DNA of 64,000 nt from Galbitalea sp. SE-J8. GTDB taxonomy: Bacteria > Actinomycetota > Actinomycetes > Actinomycetales > Microbacteriaceae. A program made the position numbers and the translations under genes. Of this stretch, positions 41,120 through 49,707 are shown piece after piece. Numbering within the stretch: position 1 is the first letter of the stretch; every line of letters begins with the position of its first letter. Under the pieces are notes generated by a model. It was not told the DNA's origin and made no database searches. It saw nothing but the letters and a program-made list of their open reading frames with translations. Location: positions 1 through 64,000 of the forward strand of contig NZ_JAUASV010000004.1 in the NCBI RefSeq assembly GCF_030345695.1, given 5' to 3'.

Positions 41120-44100
41120 ACGAAGCCTCCGCAGCTCGAGCTTCCTCGGCCAGGAGCTCGAGCTGTCGAAGTTCGCCATCCGCCTCCCACACGAAGACGT
41201 AGCGCTCGAAGCCCGCGCTCGCCGGCAGCTCGAACGCGCGCGTCTGCGACGCCCATCGGAACGTCTCTGCGGAACGGCGATCGAGCAGCTCCTCGCGGTC
41301 CGCGTTTCGCCCGAACACGCTCCAGGCCCGCGGCGCTCCGGCCGGGTCCGCCCCGCAGGTGACGGTGTAGAGCACCGGCCGCCGGCCGTTGCTCGACCAC
41401 TCGAACCAGTCACCGCGTCGCGTTGAGACATCCGCGACCCCGGCATCGTCGGACAGCGCGACGAGCGGCTCGCGGGAGCTCCTCACCTTCGCCCGGGGCG
41501 CGTCCCATGCCGGCCCGAGGTCGCGAAGCAGCCGATCGTCCCACGGGTCTGGCGCATCGAACGAGCCCCGGCCGAAGGCGCTCGGCTCGGGGCCGAGCGT
41601 GATCTCGATGGCGCATCCCGACGCCACGAGTCGGTGGGGCACTCGCAGGCTCGTCCACTCGGCGCCGTCGATCCGGACCGATTGGATGTAGTCGTTCCCG
41701 GGCGCGTTGTCTTTCGCCTCGACGACGAGGGTGCCGCCATCCACCTCGATGCTGATGCGATCGTGGAGCGGTGCCGTCAAGACGAACTCGGGCACGCCGA
41801 CGCGGAGCGGGTAGAGGCCGAGCGACGCGAAGAAGTGCCACATGCTCATCTCGCCGTTGTCCTCGTCACCCGGATACCCCTGGCCGTTGTCGCTGCCGAG
41901 GAACAGGCGTCTCGCCGCCTGCCGGGTGATCGACTGGGTCTTGTGCGGCGCATCCGTGAACGCGTACATGAACGGGATGTGGTGCGCGGGTTGGTTGGAC
42001 AGCCCGAACATGCCCATCCGGATGTCCCGCGCTTCGACCATCTCGTGGATGGTCTCCGGGTACCACCCGGGCCGATCGGCGCGCTCGGGCGTCGCGAAGA
42101 AGGCGTCGAGCTTGCGCTCCAGTCCCGCCTTGCCGCCGTACAGCTCGGCGAGGCGCGGGTCGTGCGGCGCGGTGAACGCCATCCCCCACGCGTTCGTCTC
42201 CGTGTAGTCGCCGCCCCACTCGGCAGGGTCGAACGCGGCGCCGCCCGTGAACGCGCCCGTCGCGTCCCTCCCCCGGAAGAACCCGGTGCGGGCATCGAAG
42301 AGCAGGCGGTAGTTCTGCGCCCGCGACCCGAAGTACCGCGCATTGGCTCGCAGCTCTCCCGCGCGCGGATGCTCGTCGCCCCACAGCGCGAGCAGGTGCT
42401 CCGAGAACCGCGCGATGCCGAAGTCGTTGATCGCGCCCTCGAGCGTCCAGGACAGGCCCTCGTCGATGTCGTTGGCGACGAAGCCCCGGAAGCGTCCCGA
42501 GTCGATACCCTTGCGGCCGTTCGCCGGGTCCGCTGACGGGGTGGTCGCGTTGCGCAGCATCGTGTCGTAGACGGTGCGGAGGTCCGACACCCCGACGCCC
42601 CGGATCACGGAGTCGGCGAAGACGATGTCGGAACTCGTCCCGACCATGGAGTCCGAGGCGCCCGGCGCGGACCATCGCGGAACCCAGCCGGTGCGGTCCG
42701 CATGGGCGACGAACCCGTCGAGGAGCTCTTTCGCCCTGCCCGGCGCCAGGAGCGCGTAGGCCGGCCACGCCGTGCGATAGGTGTCCCAGAAGCCGTTGTT
42801 CACGGTCAGCCCGCCCGGGACGACGGTTCCGCTGTGGCCGAGGAAGTCCGCGAACCCCGGCGCCCCCGCCGCGTCGAGCTCGTGGGCCTCGTTCGGGTAC
42901 AGGTAGAGCCGGTACAGATTGGAGTACAGCGTCGCGAGCTGGTCGTCGGAAGCACCCGCAACGGTCACTCGCCCGAGCAACGCCTCCCAGACCTCGCGTG
43001 CGCGCGCGGCGAGCTCGTCGACCGTCGCTGCGCCGATCTCGCGGTCGAGCGTCTCGCGGGCGCGCGCCGGCGAGACGAACGAGGTCGCGATGCGCGCCGT
43101 GAAGGTCCCGCCCGGGAACGACAAGCCGTCCCCGCCCACCTCGAAGGGCTCGTCGAACCGGATCGCGAAATGCACGGCGGGCGCGTCGCGCCCGAGCGTC
43201 TCGCGGACCTCCGACGTGCCGAGGAGCGTGTCGTCGACGATGTGCGTCACGCGCACGGCGCCGGTGGGGTGCCCGACGGACAGTGTGACACCGCTCTCGA
43301 ACGATCCGGTGACGATCCCCCCGGAGCGCGAGGGCGCGAGACGCACGGCGAACCCGTCTCCGCTCACCCGGTAGTCGTGCGGACGTGCGATCTCGTCGTC
43401 ATGGTCGAAAGACGGCGACTGGTCGAGGGACGACGACCACGTGAGCTGTATCGCGCCCCAATCGCGCATCCAGGGGCTCGCGATGTGCGACACCGTCACG
43501 CCGTCGAGCCGGGGACGGCCATCGGGGCCGTTGTGCCCCTGGTAGGAGTAGGGCTGTTCGGTACGCCGGCGGTCGGTCATCGGCACCAGGAATGCGAAGG
43601 CGTTGGGGAGCGCGGTGGCCGGAGCGGTCAGACCCCGGGAGTACTCGCGCGAGCTGTTGGTGCCGCGCGTTGTCACGACGCGATCGCTCACGTGGTCCGA
43701 CGCGGCCGTGCGGCGCACGATGCGGGGCCCATCGATCCACCCTCGGGCGTCATGCCCGTGAGCGGCGAACACGAGCTCCGCCGCCACGACCGTGCGTCCC
43801 GCGACCGCGTCGAGCGGGATCCGCTTCCGCGTCCACTGGTCGACCGAGACGGTCCGCGACGCACCCTGCGCCTCCGCATCGACGTCGACACCGTGCTGAT
43901 CGCGCAGCTGCTCGGAACCGCTCCCGTCGTCGAACCGCAATCGCACCGCCACCCCGGTCGCCGCGTAGCCGCCGTCGTGCCACGAGTCGCCGAGCGGGGC
44001 AGTCGCGTCGAACATGGCGAAGACGTCGTACTCGAGCACATCGCCGGTCGCGACCCGATGCGGCGCCTGGAACGGGATCGGGGCGCGAAGCTCCTCCGTG

Positions 44101-44246
44101 CCGTCCGGGCGTCCGTCGAACCTGATGCACCGCCCCGACCGGGACCCCATGCCGCCGCGTCCGCTCGGCACGACGTCCGGGCCGGCGTCCTCGACGAGGA
44201 CGAAACGCGTCGCGCGCTCCGCCCGCGTCCGATGAGTCGTGTTCAC
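41118..44246 (-). CDS. GH92-family alpha-mannosidase-like glycoside hydrolase
   Basis: A 1042-residue protein. The N-terminal part (to about 240) is a beta-rich carbohydrate-binding-like region (FDGRPDGTEELRAPIPFQAP). A GH92 beta-sandwich follows (YSYQGHNGPDGRPRLDGVTV), then the (alpha/alpha)6 barrel with NNGFWDTYRTAWPAYALLAP, WGGDYTETNAWGMAFTAPHD and GYPGDEDNGEMSMWHFFASL, the calcium and catalytic-acid region of GH92 exo-mannosidases. No signal peptide is evident, so it may act in the cytoplasm on imported oligosaccharides. GTG 44246 is chosen for its GAGGGGG upstream. Operators flank both ends of the gene. Confidence 0.88.
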   Translation of the reverse strand: MNTTHRTRAERATRFVLVEDAGPDVVPSGRGGMGSRSGRCIRFDGRPDGTEELRAPIPFQAPHRVATGDVLEYDVFAMFDATAPLGDSWHDGGYAATGVAVRLRFDDGSGSEQLRDQHGVDVDAEAQGASRTVSVDQWTRKRIPLDAVAGRTVVAAELVFAAHGHDARGWIDGPRIVRRTAASDHVSDRVVTTRGTNSSREYSRGLTAPATALPNAFAFLVPMTDRRRTEQPYSYQGHNGPDGRPRLDGVTVSHIASPWMRDWGAIQLTWSSSLDQSPSFDHDDEIARPHDYRVSGDGFAVRLAPSRSGGIVTGSFESGVTLSVGHPTGAVRVTHIVDDTLLGTSEVRETLGRDAPAVHFAIRFDEPFEVGGDGLSFPGGTFTARIATSFVSPARARETLDREIGAATVDELAARAREVWEALLGRVTVAGASDDQLATLYSNLYRLYLYPNEAHELDAAGAPGFADFLGHSGTVVPGGLTVNNGFWDTYRTAWPAYALLAPGRAKELLDGFVAHADRTGWVPRWSAPGASDSMVGTSSDIVFADSVIRGVGVSDLRTVYDTMLRNATTPSADPANGRKGIDSGRFRGFVANDIDEGLSWTLEGAINDFGIARFSEHLLALWGDEHPRAGELRANARYFGSRAQNYRLLFDARTGFFRGRDATGAFTGGAAFDPAEWGGDYTETNAWGMAFTAPHDPRLAELYGGKAGLERKLDAFFATPERADRPGWYPETIHEMVEARDIRMGMFGLSNQPAHHIPFMYAFTDAPHKTQSITRQAARRLFLGSDNGQGYPGDEDNGEMSMWHFFASLGLYPLRVGVPEFVLTAPLHDRISIEVDGGTLVVEAKDNAPGNDYIQSVRIDGAEWTSLRVPHRLVASGCAIEITLGPEPSAFGRGSFDAPDPWDDRLLRDLGPAWDAPRAKVRSSREPLVALSDDAGVADVSTRRGDWFEWSSNGRRPVLYTVTCGADPAGAPRAWSVFGRNADREELLDRRSAETFRWASQTRAFELPASAGFERYVFVWEADGELRQLELLAEEARAAEAS

Positions 44247-44314
44247 AGTGTGTAGCCCCCTCGCTGGCACCGATTCGCCGACGGCCGCGCGCCCCTCGGC
44301 GGGGACGGGGGTGA

Positions 44315-44326
44315 AACAACGTTGTT
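44315..44326. promoter_or_regulatory. LacI-type operator, sugar regulon site 3
   Basis: A perfect AACAACGTTGTT lies 69 bases upstream of the GH92 start, in the divergent region shared with the SGNH esterase gene. Confidence 0.8.
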
Positions 44327-44338
44327 CACGCGGGTCGA

Positions 44339-44350
44339 AACAACGTTATT
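44339..44350. promoter_or_regulatory. LacI-type operator, sugar regulon site 4
   Basis: AACAACGTTATT is centred 24 bases from site 3, about two helical turns, so the two sites face the same side of DNA. Its right half resembles the operator at 36583 (AACGTTATC). Confidence 0.7.
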
Positions 44351-44472
44351 CTACACTCCAGCCGCCGCATCCGGGGCGTGCCAGGCCTCATCCTTCAGCG
44401 CGTCCGTCGGGCGAAGCCGCCCAGCAATCGACGGCAGCGCTCCGTCACCCTCATCCCCGAAAGGAGCCCGCA

Positions 44473-45180
44473 ATGAGCTCACAAACCGAGTCTCCTCGAC
44501 CCCAGCAGCGAGCGGCGCCCGTCGCCCACGACGACCCTTCCGCGCCGGGCAGCACAGCGAACCGGGGGAGCACCCTCGTCTTCGCCGGCGACTCGATCAC
44601 CGATGCGGGCCGCGACCGCGCCATCCGCCTGTCGCTGGGTGACGGATACGTGAAGCTCATCGCGGACGCGCTCCACGGCCGCGGCCTCACGGTCGTCAAT
44701 CAGGGCGTCTCAGGCGACCGCGCCGTGGATCTGGAGCGCCGGTGGCGCGACGTGCTCGCGGCGGACCCCGACGTGCTCACCGTGTACATCGGCGTCAACG
44801 ACATGTGGCGCCGCTTCGACGCCGGCGACGCCACCTCTGCCGCGGAGTTCCAGAACACGACCGCGGGACTGCTCGAGGCGGCCGTCGCGACGGGGGTCGA
44901 GCACATCATCCTCATCGAGCCGTTCTTCCTTCCGGTGCGGGAGGAGCAGGTCGCGTGGCTCGACGACCTCGACCCGAAACGGGAGGCGATCGAGAGCCTG
45001 GCGGCGCGATTCGGCGCGTCGCACGTCGCGCTGCAGGAGCGCATGACGGCGGCCGCTGCCGAGCACGGGATCGCCGCCATCGCGCCGGATGGGGTGCATC
45101 CCGCGCCGCGGGGATCGGCACTCATCGCCGATGCCTGGCTCACGGCCTACAGCGAGATCGAGGAGCCCGCGAGAGGCTGA
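44473..45180 (+). CDS. SGNH/GDSL-type esterase
   Basis: A 235-residue hydrolase with all four SGNH blocks: AGDSITDAGRD (Ser 41), NQGVSGDRAVDL (Gly 81), YIGVNDMWRRF (Asn 109) and APDGVHPAPRG (Asp 206, His 209). Family members remove acetyl or other acyl groups from carbohydrates. No signal peptide is seen, so it probably acts on imported sugars. ATG 44473 has AAGGAG upstream. It is divergent from GH92 and shares its double operator, suggesting deacetylation of the same glycan. Confidence 0.9.
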   Translation: MSSQTESPRPQQRAAPVAHDDPSAPGSTANRGSTLVFAGDSITDAGRDRAIRLSLGDGYVKLIADALHGRGLTVVNQGVSGDRAVDLERRWRDVLAADPDVLTVYIGVNDMWRRFDAGDATSAAEFQNTTAGLLEAAVATGVEHIILIEPFFLPVREEQVAWLDDLDPKREAIESLAARFGASHVALQERMTAAAAEHGIAAIAPDGVHPAPRGSALIADAWLTAYSEIEEPARG

Positions 45181-45205
45181 CGGCCGCGCCGCGCCGCCCG
45201 CGTTC

Positions 45206-45238
45206 ATCGGGTTCGGGACGAGTCATCCCGAACCCGAT
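45206..45238. terminator. Hairpin between convergent genes
   Basis: Perfect 13-bp arms (ATCGGGTTCGGGA and complement) surround a 7-base loop, 25 bases after the esterase stop and 15 before the glycosidase stop. It is placed to end both transcripts. Confidence 0.8.
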
Positions 45239-45253
45239 GGAACGCGGCCCCCT

Positions 45254-47368
45254 CTAGGGGGCGACGACCGAGACCGGCTCTCCGGCCCGAGCGCTGAAGG
45301 TGACCACGCCGTCCTCGCTCGCCACGACCTCGGCGCCGGCCGCGCGGTACCTCACGAGCGGCCCCATGTCGTGCAGCACGAAGGTCCGCACGCCGGCTCC
45401 CGGGACCTGGATCACCATTCCGCCCTCCGCTCGTTCCAGCAGGATGCGGCCGGTGCTGTAGCGGAGCGGCCCGGTGCGCATCGGCCGGACGACCACCGTC
45501 TCGAGACCGATGTCGAGGCCGAACAGCCCCTCCCGGATCAGCATGTCGATGGTCGCGGGATACTCGTGGTAGTACGGCGCCCGGACCTGCCGGCCCTCCG
45601 CGTCGTAGCGCTCCGTCATCCAGACCGTCCGCAGCAGGTCGGCGCGCACCGCCTCGAACATCGAGACGAACTGCTCGCGCGCACCCATTCGCTGCCGCGC
45701 TCGCAGATCCGCCCACCACAGCCTCGCCATCGCGCAGGATGAGTCTCCCGTGTTGCCGAGGTAGCAGTCCTCGGCCCGGTACGGCCGCAGGCTCACCCAG
45801 GTGCCCCGGCCGCCCGGATGGGTGAGTGCGTGCGCATCGAGCGCGGCCGTGATCACCGCGCTCCGGGCGTCGTCAGCGATCCCGAAGGCGACGGCGAGCA
45901 GGTTGTCGGTGTCATGCCGGTCGAACACGGTGGCGCCGTCCGTGCCGAGCGCCGTGACGTAGTGGTCCTTGCCGTCCCACAGCGCCTCGAGCCCGACGCG
46001 GATGCGACCGACGATCGCACGGATGCCCGCGGCACGCGCGTCGTCGCCCCGCAGCACAGCGGCCTGCGCGACGCGCTCGAGCACGTGCACCGCCATGGCG
46101 TTGGTGTCGAACGTGTATCCCTCCCGCCGGAAGACATCGATCCACAGCGGGCCGGTCGACCTCAGGAGGTTGCGCTCCCGATCGAATCGAGCGATCAGCC
46201 AATCCGTCGCCAGCGACACCGCGCCCCACGCGCTGTCGAGCCAGAGGGCGTCACCGGTGGCCGCGACGTAGTCGAGCGCTGCGAGAGTCCAGAAGAGATT
46301 CGGCCCCGGCTGGGGTGCACCGGAGATCGCCACGTATTCGGCGCGCTCGCCCTTGAAGTGGTGGGGCACCAGTCCGTCCGACGTGATGCCCGACATCGCC
46401 CGCTCGAGCACCGCCCGCGCCTGGCCCTCGGCGTACGGGTCCCCCGAGTAGCTCAGCGCCTTGACGACGCTCCACGAGTCCGGATCGAAGAACGTGTGCT
46501 TGCTCCCGTACGAGCGTTTCGGATGCGCGATCGTGGGGTACGAGCTGCCCGCGACGAGGTACGTTCCGAGCACGCCCAGCGACGAGCCGTAGAGCGCGGT
46601 CTGGTGCGCGACATCATCCGCCTCCCGGTCGAACATCCCGCTTCGCGCGTTGCCCGGGAACGGCCGGCTGTTGGCGTGCAGCGTGAAGCTCGCGCTGACC
46701 CGTTCGCCCGCTCCGATCCGCCCCGCGTCCTCGACGGTCACGGTGTCGACCCACTGGTCTTCGACATCCAGCTCACCCGACGGGATCAGCCGCAGCCCGA
46801 CCGCCCCGGAGCTCCCGAAGAGCACGCTCTGACGCACCGGTCCGATGTCGCTCACGGCGAGCGACCCCTGGTGCTGGTCCATCGTGTAGAACGTCTCGAG
46901 CGGGCTCATCGAGATGAACTGCGCGTCGACCTCACGGGTGTTCTGCACCACTCCCCGCTCGAATAGACCCGCGAAGAACCACTGGGCCCCCGCAATCTCC
47001 ACCAGGGGCACGAGCGCTTCCTGCGACCTCGACAGCGCGAAGACCGTCTCGATTCGGATCCCCGTCGCGACGCTCTCGGCCCGCCAGCTGATCTCGGCCT
47101 CGAAGCGGCCTCCGCCGGGCACCCAGCGGGCACGCATCTCGAATCGCGTGTCCGTGTGCTCGACGATCTCTCCGCGCACCTCGTCGCGTGCCGCGCTCGT
47201 GAGAGTTCCGTCATGATTGACGAGTGCCCAGCGCACTCCGCCTTCGGCGAGCAGCTCCGGCCCGAGCGGGCGGGTCTCATCCGTGCGACCTCGAAACCGC
47301 GAGAGCGTCGCGGCGTCGACATCGAAACCTGCCTCGAAGGCGTGGCCGGACACAATCTCAAGCGTCAT
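45254..47368 (-). CDS. Six-hairpin-type glycoside hydrolase (specific family uncertain)
   Basis: A 704-residue protein from ATG 47368. The N-terminal third is beta-rich (FEMRARWVPGGGRFEAEISW). The middle has repeated helical hairpins typical of (alpha/alpha)6 glycosidases: SYGSKHTFFDPDSWSVVKAL, PGPNLFWTLAALDYVAATGD, GYTFDTNAMAVHVLERVAQA and LGNTGDSSCAMARLWWADL. The last 80 residues form a small beta domain. No signal peptide is present. Acidic residues in DPDSW and GDSS are possible catalytic positions, but I cannot name the GH family. Its promoter carries regulon site 5, placing it with the GH92 system. Confidence 0.75.
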   Translation of the reverse strand: MTLEIVSGHAFEAGFDVDAATLSRFRGRTDETRPLGPELLAEGGVRWALVNHDGTLTSAARDEVRGEIVEHTDTRFEMRARWVPGGGRFEAEISWRAESVATGIRIETVFALSRSQEALVPLVEIAGAQWFFAGLFERGVVQNTREVDAQFISMSPLETFYTMDQHQGSLAVSDIGPVRQSVLFGSSGAVGLRLIPSGELDVEDQWVDTVTVEDAGRIGAGERVSASFTLHANSRPFPGNARSGMFDREADDVAHQTALYGSSLGVLGTYLVAGSSYPTIAHPKRSYGSKHTFFDPDSWSVVKALSYSGDPYAEGQARAVLERAMSGITSDGLVPHHFKGERAEYVAISGAPQPGPNLFWTLAALDYVAATGDALWLDSAWGAVSLATDWLIARFDRERNLLRSTGPLWIDVFRREGYTFDTNAMAVHVLERVAQAAVLRGDDARAAGIRAIVGRIRVGLEALWDGKDHYVTALGTDGATVFDRHDTDNLLAVAFGIADDARSAVITAALDAHALTHPGGRGTWVSLRPYRAEDCYLGNTGDSSCAMARLWWADLRARQRMGAREQFVSMFEAVRADLLRTVWMTERYDAEGRQVRAPYYHEYPATIDMLIREGLFGLDIGLETVVVRPMRTGPLRYSTGRILLERAEGGMVIQVPGAGVRTFVLHDMGPLVRYRAAGAEVVASEDGVVTFSARAGEPVSVVAP

Positions 47369-47436
47369 TCGTTCGGGTCTCCGTGAACATCGTCGGGCAC
47401 GACCCGGACGGGCCAAGCACTACGGTAGGGGTCTGA

Positions 47437-47448
47437 AACAACGTTGTC
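47437..47448. promoter_or_regulatory. LacI-type operator, sugar regulon site 5
   Basis: AACAACGTTGTC lies 69 bases upstream of the six-hairpin glycosidase start, the same distance as site 3 from GH92. It also covers the putative TTG start of the divergent methyltransferase gene. Confidence 0.75.
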
Positions 47449-48685
47449 TAGCCAGGAGTCGGACCGCCCGCGAAAGCGGGATCCCGAGAGGATCGCCGCG
47501 CTGCTGCGCGCGAGCGGGAGCGTGTTCGCCGAGGACGAGGCGGACCTGCTGCTCGCGGAGTTCGACGACGACGACGACCTCGAGCGCGGCATCGAGCGCC
47601 GGCGCGCGGGCGAGCCGCTCGAGCACGTCGTCGGCTGGGCGGAGTTCCACGGGCGGCGCATCCCGGTCGGGCCGGGCGTGTTCGTGCCGCGGCGGCGCAG
47701 CGAGTTCCTCGTCGATCGCGCACTGCGCGTGCTGCGCCCCGGCGACACGGCCGTCGAGCTGTGCTGCGGCGCGGCGGCGTTCGCCGTCGTGCTCGCCGAC
47801 GCCGGTGCGGACGTCTGGGCCGTCGACATCGATCCGCGGGCGACCGCGTGGGCGGCGCGCAGCATCCGTGTCGATCGCGTGCTCACCGGCGACCTGTACG
47901 AGCCGCTGCCGTCCCTGCTGCGCGGCGCGGTCGACCTCATCGTCGTCAACGCGCCCTACGTGCCGACGGATGCGATCGCGACGATGCCGTCGGACGCGCG
48001 GGACTTCGAGCCGCTCGTCGCGCTCGACGGCGGGGCAGACGGGCTCGATCTGCACCGCCGCATCGCGGCCGGGGCGCCGGGCTGGCTGCGGCCCGGCGGG
48101 CGGCTGCTCATCGAGGCGGGCGAGCGGCAGGCGCCGGTATCGGCCCGCGCCCTCACCGCGGCGGGGCTGACCGCGCGGGTCGTGCGCGACGACGAGGCCG
48201 ACGCCACGGTCGTCGAGGCGCGGATGCCGGCGGTCGCGATCGCGCCCGGACGTCCCGGCGACGAGGGGGTCCGCGCCCTCATCGCCGCGGCGGACGCGCT
48301 CGGCCTCGCGCTCTACGGCCCGGCCGGGTACTTCGCGCTGCCGATCGAGCGCATCGCCGACGAGCGCACGATGTTCCTCGTGGCGCGCGATCCGGACGGC
48401 CGCGCCGTCGGGACGGCCGCGCTCGTCGACCACGGCGACGGCACCGGCGAGCTGAAGCGGATGTTCGTCGCCGAGAGCGCCCGCGGGCTCGGCGCCGGCT
48501 CCGCCCTGCTCGCGGCGGTCGAGCGCGCGGCGAGGGAGTGCGGCATCCGTTCGCTCGTGCTCGAGACCGGACCGGCGCAGCCCGAGGCGATCGCGCTCTA
48601 CGAGTCCGCGGGGTTCGCGCACGTGCCACTGTTCGGCCCCTACGTCGGCTCGACCGACAGCGTCTGCATGGCGAAGGACCTCTAG
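47444..48685 (+). CDS. PrmC/HemK-like methyltransferase fused to a GNAT acetyltransferase
   Basis: A 413-residue fusion. Residues 1-265 resemble PrmC/HemK glutamine N5-methyltransferases: an N-terminal helical part (RIAALLRASGSVFAEDEADL), the SAM-binding VELCCGAAAFAVVLADAG, VWAVDIDPRA and the substrate motif NAPYVP, in place of the usual NPPY. Residues from about 270 form a GNAT domain: FLVARDPDGRAVGTAALV, MFVAESARGLGAGSALLAAV (acetyl-CoA loop) and LETGPAQPEAIALYESAGF. The only early start is TTG 47444, inside an operator-like palindrome. Targets are unknown; a ribosomal or release-factor role is possible by analogy. Confidence 0.8.
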   Translation: MSSQESDRPRKRDPERIAALLRASGSVFAEDEADLLLAEFDDDDDLERGIERRRAGEPLEHVVGWAEFHGRRIPVGPGVFVPRRRSEFLVDRALRVLRPGDTAVELCCGAAAFAVVLADAGADVWAVDIDPRATAWAARSIRVDRVLTGDLYEPLPSLLRGAVDLIVVNAPYVPTDAIATMPSDARDFEPLVALDGGADGLDLHRRIAAGAPGWLRPGGRLLIEAGERQAPVSARALTAAGLTARVVRDDEADATVVEARMPAVAIAPGRPGDEGVRALIAAADALGLALYGPAGYFALPIERIADERTMFLVARDPDGRAVGTAALVDHGDGTGELKRMFVAESARGLGAGSALLAAVERAARECGIRSLVLETGPAQPEAIALYESAGFAHVPLFGPYVGSTDSVCMAKDL

Positions 48686-48714
48686 CGCGCGGGCCGCGCC
48701 GGCCGGCTCTGTAA

Positions 48715-48762
48715 TGCTGTAGGCAGCAACGAATGCTGTAGGCAGCAACGCCGTAGGCAGCA
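48715..48762. repeat. Three iterated palindromes upstream of prpB
   Basis: TGCTGTAGGCAGCA occurs at 48715-48728 and 48734-48747, followed by a variant CGCCGTAGGCAGCA at 48749-48762. Each is an inverted repeat (TGCTG/CAGCA). The cluster ends 21 bases before the prpB ATG, a suitable place for an operator or activator site. Confidence 0.75.
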
Positions 48763-48782
48763 CCGGGAAGGACCGACCAGCC

Positions 48783-49694
48783 ATGCTGCACGCCTCGAAG
48801 ACCGCCGCCCAGAAGCGGGTCGACTTCCGCGCCGCCCTCGCCTCGGGCGAGCTGCTGCGGATGCCCGGCGCGTTCAACCCGCTGAGCGCCATGCTCATCG
48901 AGAAGCGCGGCTTCGAAGGCGTCTACGTCTCGGGCGCCGTGCTCTCGGCCGAGCTGGGACTGCCCGACATCGGCCTCACGACGCTCACCGAGGTCGCGCA
49001 GCGCGCCGGGCAGATCGCCCGCGTCACGAGCCTGCCCGCGCTCGTCGACGCGGACACCGGCTTCGGCGAGCCCATGAACGTCGCCCGCACGGTGCAGGTG
49101 CTCGAGGATGCCGGCGTCGCCGGCCTGCACCTCGAGGACCAGGTCAACCCGAAGCGCTGCGGACACCTCGACGGCAAGGAGGTCGTCGACGAGGCCACCG
49201 CGATCAAGCGCATCCGCGCGGCGGTGTCCGCACGGCGCGACGAGAACTTCCTCATCATGGCGCGCACCGACATCCGCGGGGTCGCGGGGCTTCCCGCCGC
49301 GATCGACCGCGCGAGGGCGCTCGTCGACGCGGGCGCCGACGCGATCTTCCCCGAGGCGATGGCGACGCTCGAGGAGTTCGCGGCCGTGCGGGCCGCGGTG
49401 GACGTGCCGATCCTCGCCAACGTCACCGAGTTCGGCAAGTCCGAGCTGTTCACGCACGCTCAGCTGGCCGATGTCGGCGTGAACCTGGTCATCCACCCCG
49501 TGTCCCTGCTGCGGCTCGCGATGGGCGCGGCGGACCGCGCGCTCAGCGCGCTCGCCGCGGCGGGCACCCTCGAGCCGCAGCTGCCCGAGATGCAGACCCG
49601 CGCCGAGCTCTACGAACTCGTCGACTACGCCGGCTACGACGCGTTCGACGGCGGCATCTACACGTTCGACCTCGCGAACAACCGCGGGGCCTGA
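48783..49694 (+). CDS. prpB: Methylisocitrate lyase
   Basis: A 303-residue enzyme of the isocitrate lyase superfamily. FEGVYVSGAVLSAELGLPDI, LVDADTGFGEPMNVARTVQV and HLEDQVNPKRCGHLDGKEVV show the metal-binding Asp residues and the KRCGH active-site loop (C126) typical of PrpB, which splits 2-methylisocitrate into pyruvate and succinate in propionate breakdown. It starts at ATG 48783. Partner genes prpC and prpD are not next to it. Three iterated palindromes lie in its promoter. A different C-C lyase of the same superfamily is less likely. Confidence 0.92.
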   Translation: MLHASKTAAQKRVDFRAALASGELLRMPGAFNPLSAMLIEKRGFEGVYVSGAVLSAELGLPDIGLTTLTEVAQRAGQIARVTSLPALVDADTGFGEPMNVARTVQVLEDAGVAGLHLEDQVNPKRCGHLDGKEVVDEATAIKRIRAAVSARRDENFLIMARTDIRGVAGLPAAIDRARALVDAGADAIFPEAMATLEEFAAVRAAVDVPILANVTEFGKSELFTHAQLADVGVNLVIHPVSLLRLAMGAADRALSALAAAGTLEPQLPEMQTRAELYELVDYAGYDAFDGGIYTFDLANNRGA

Positions 49695-49707
49695 ACCGCG
49701 GGACCGC

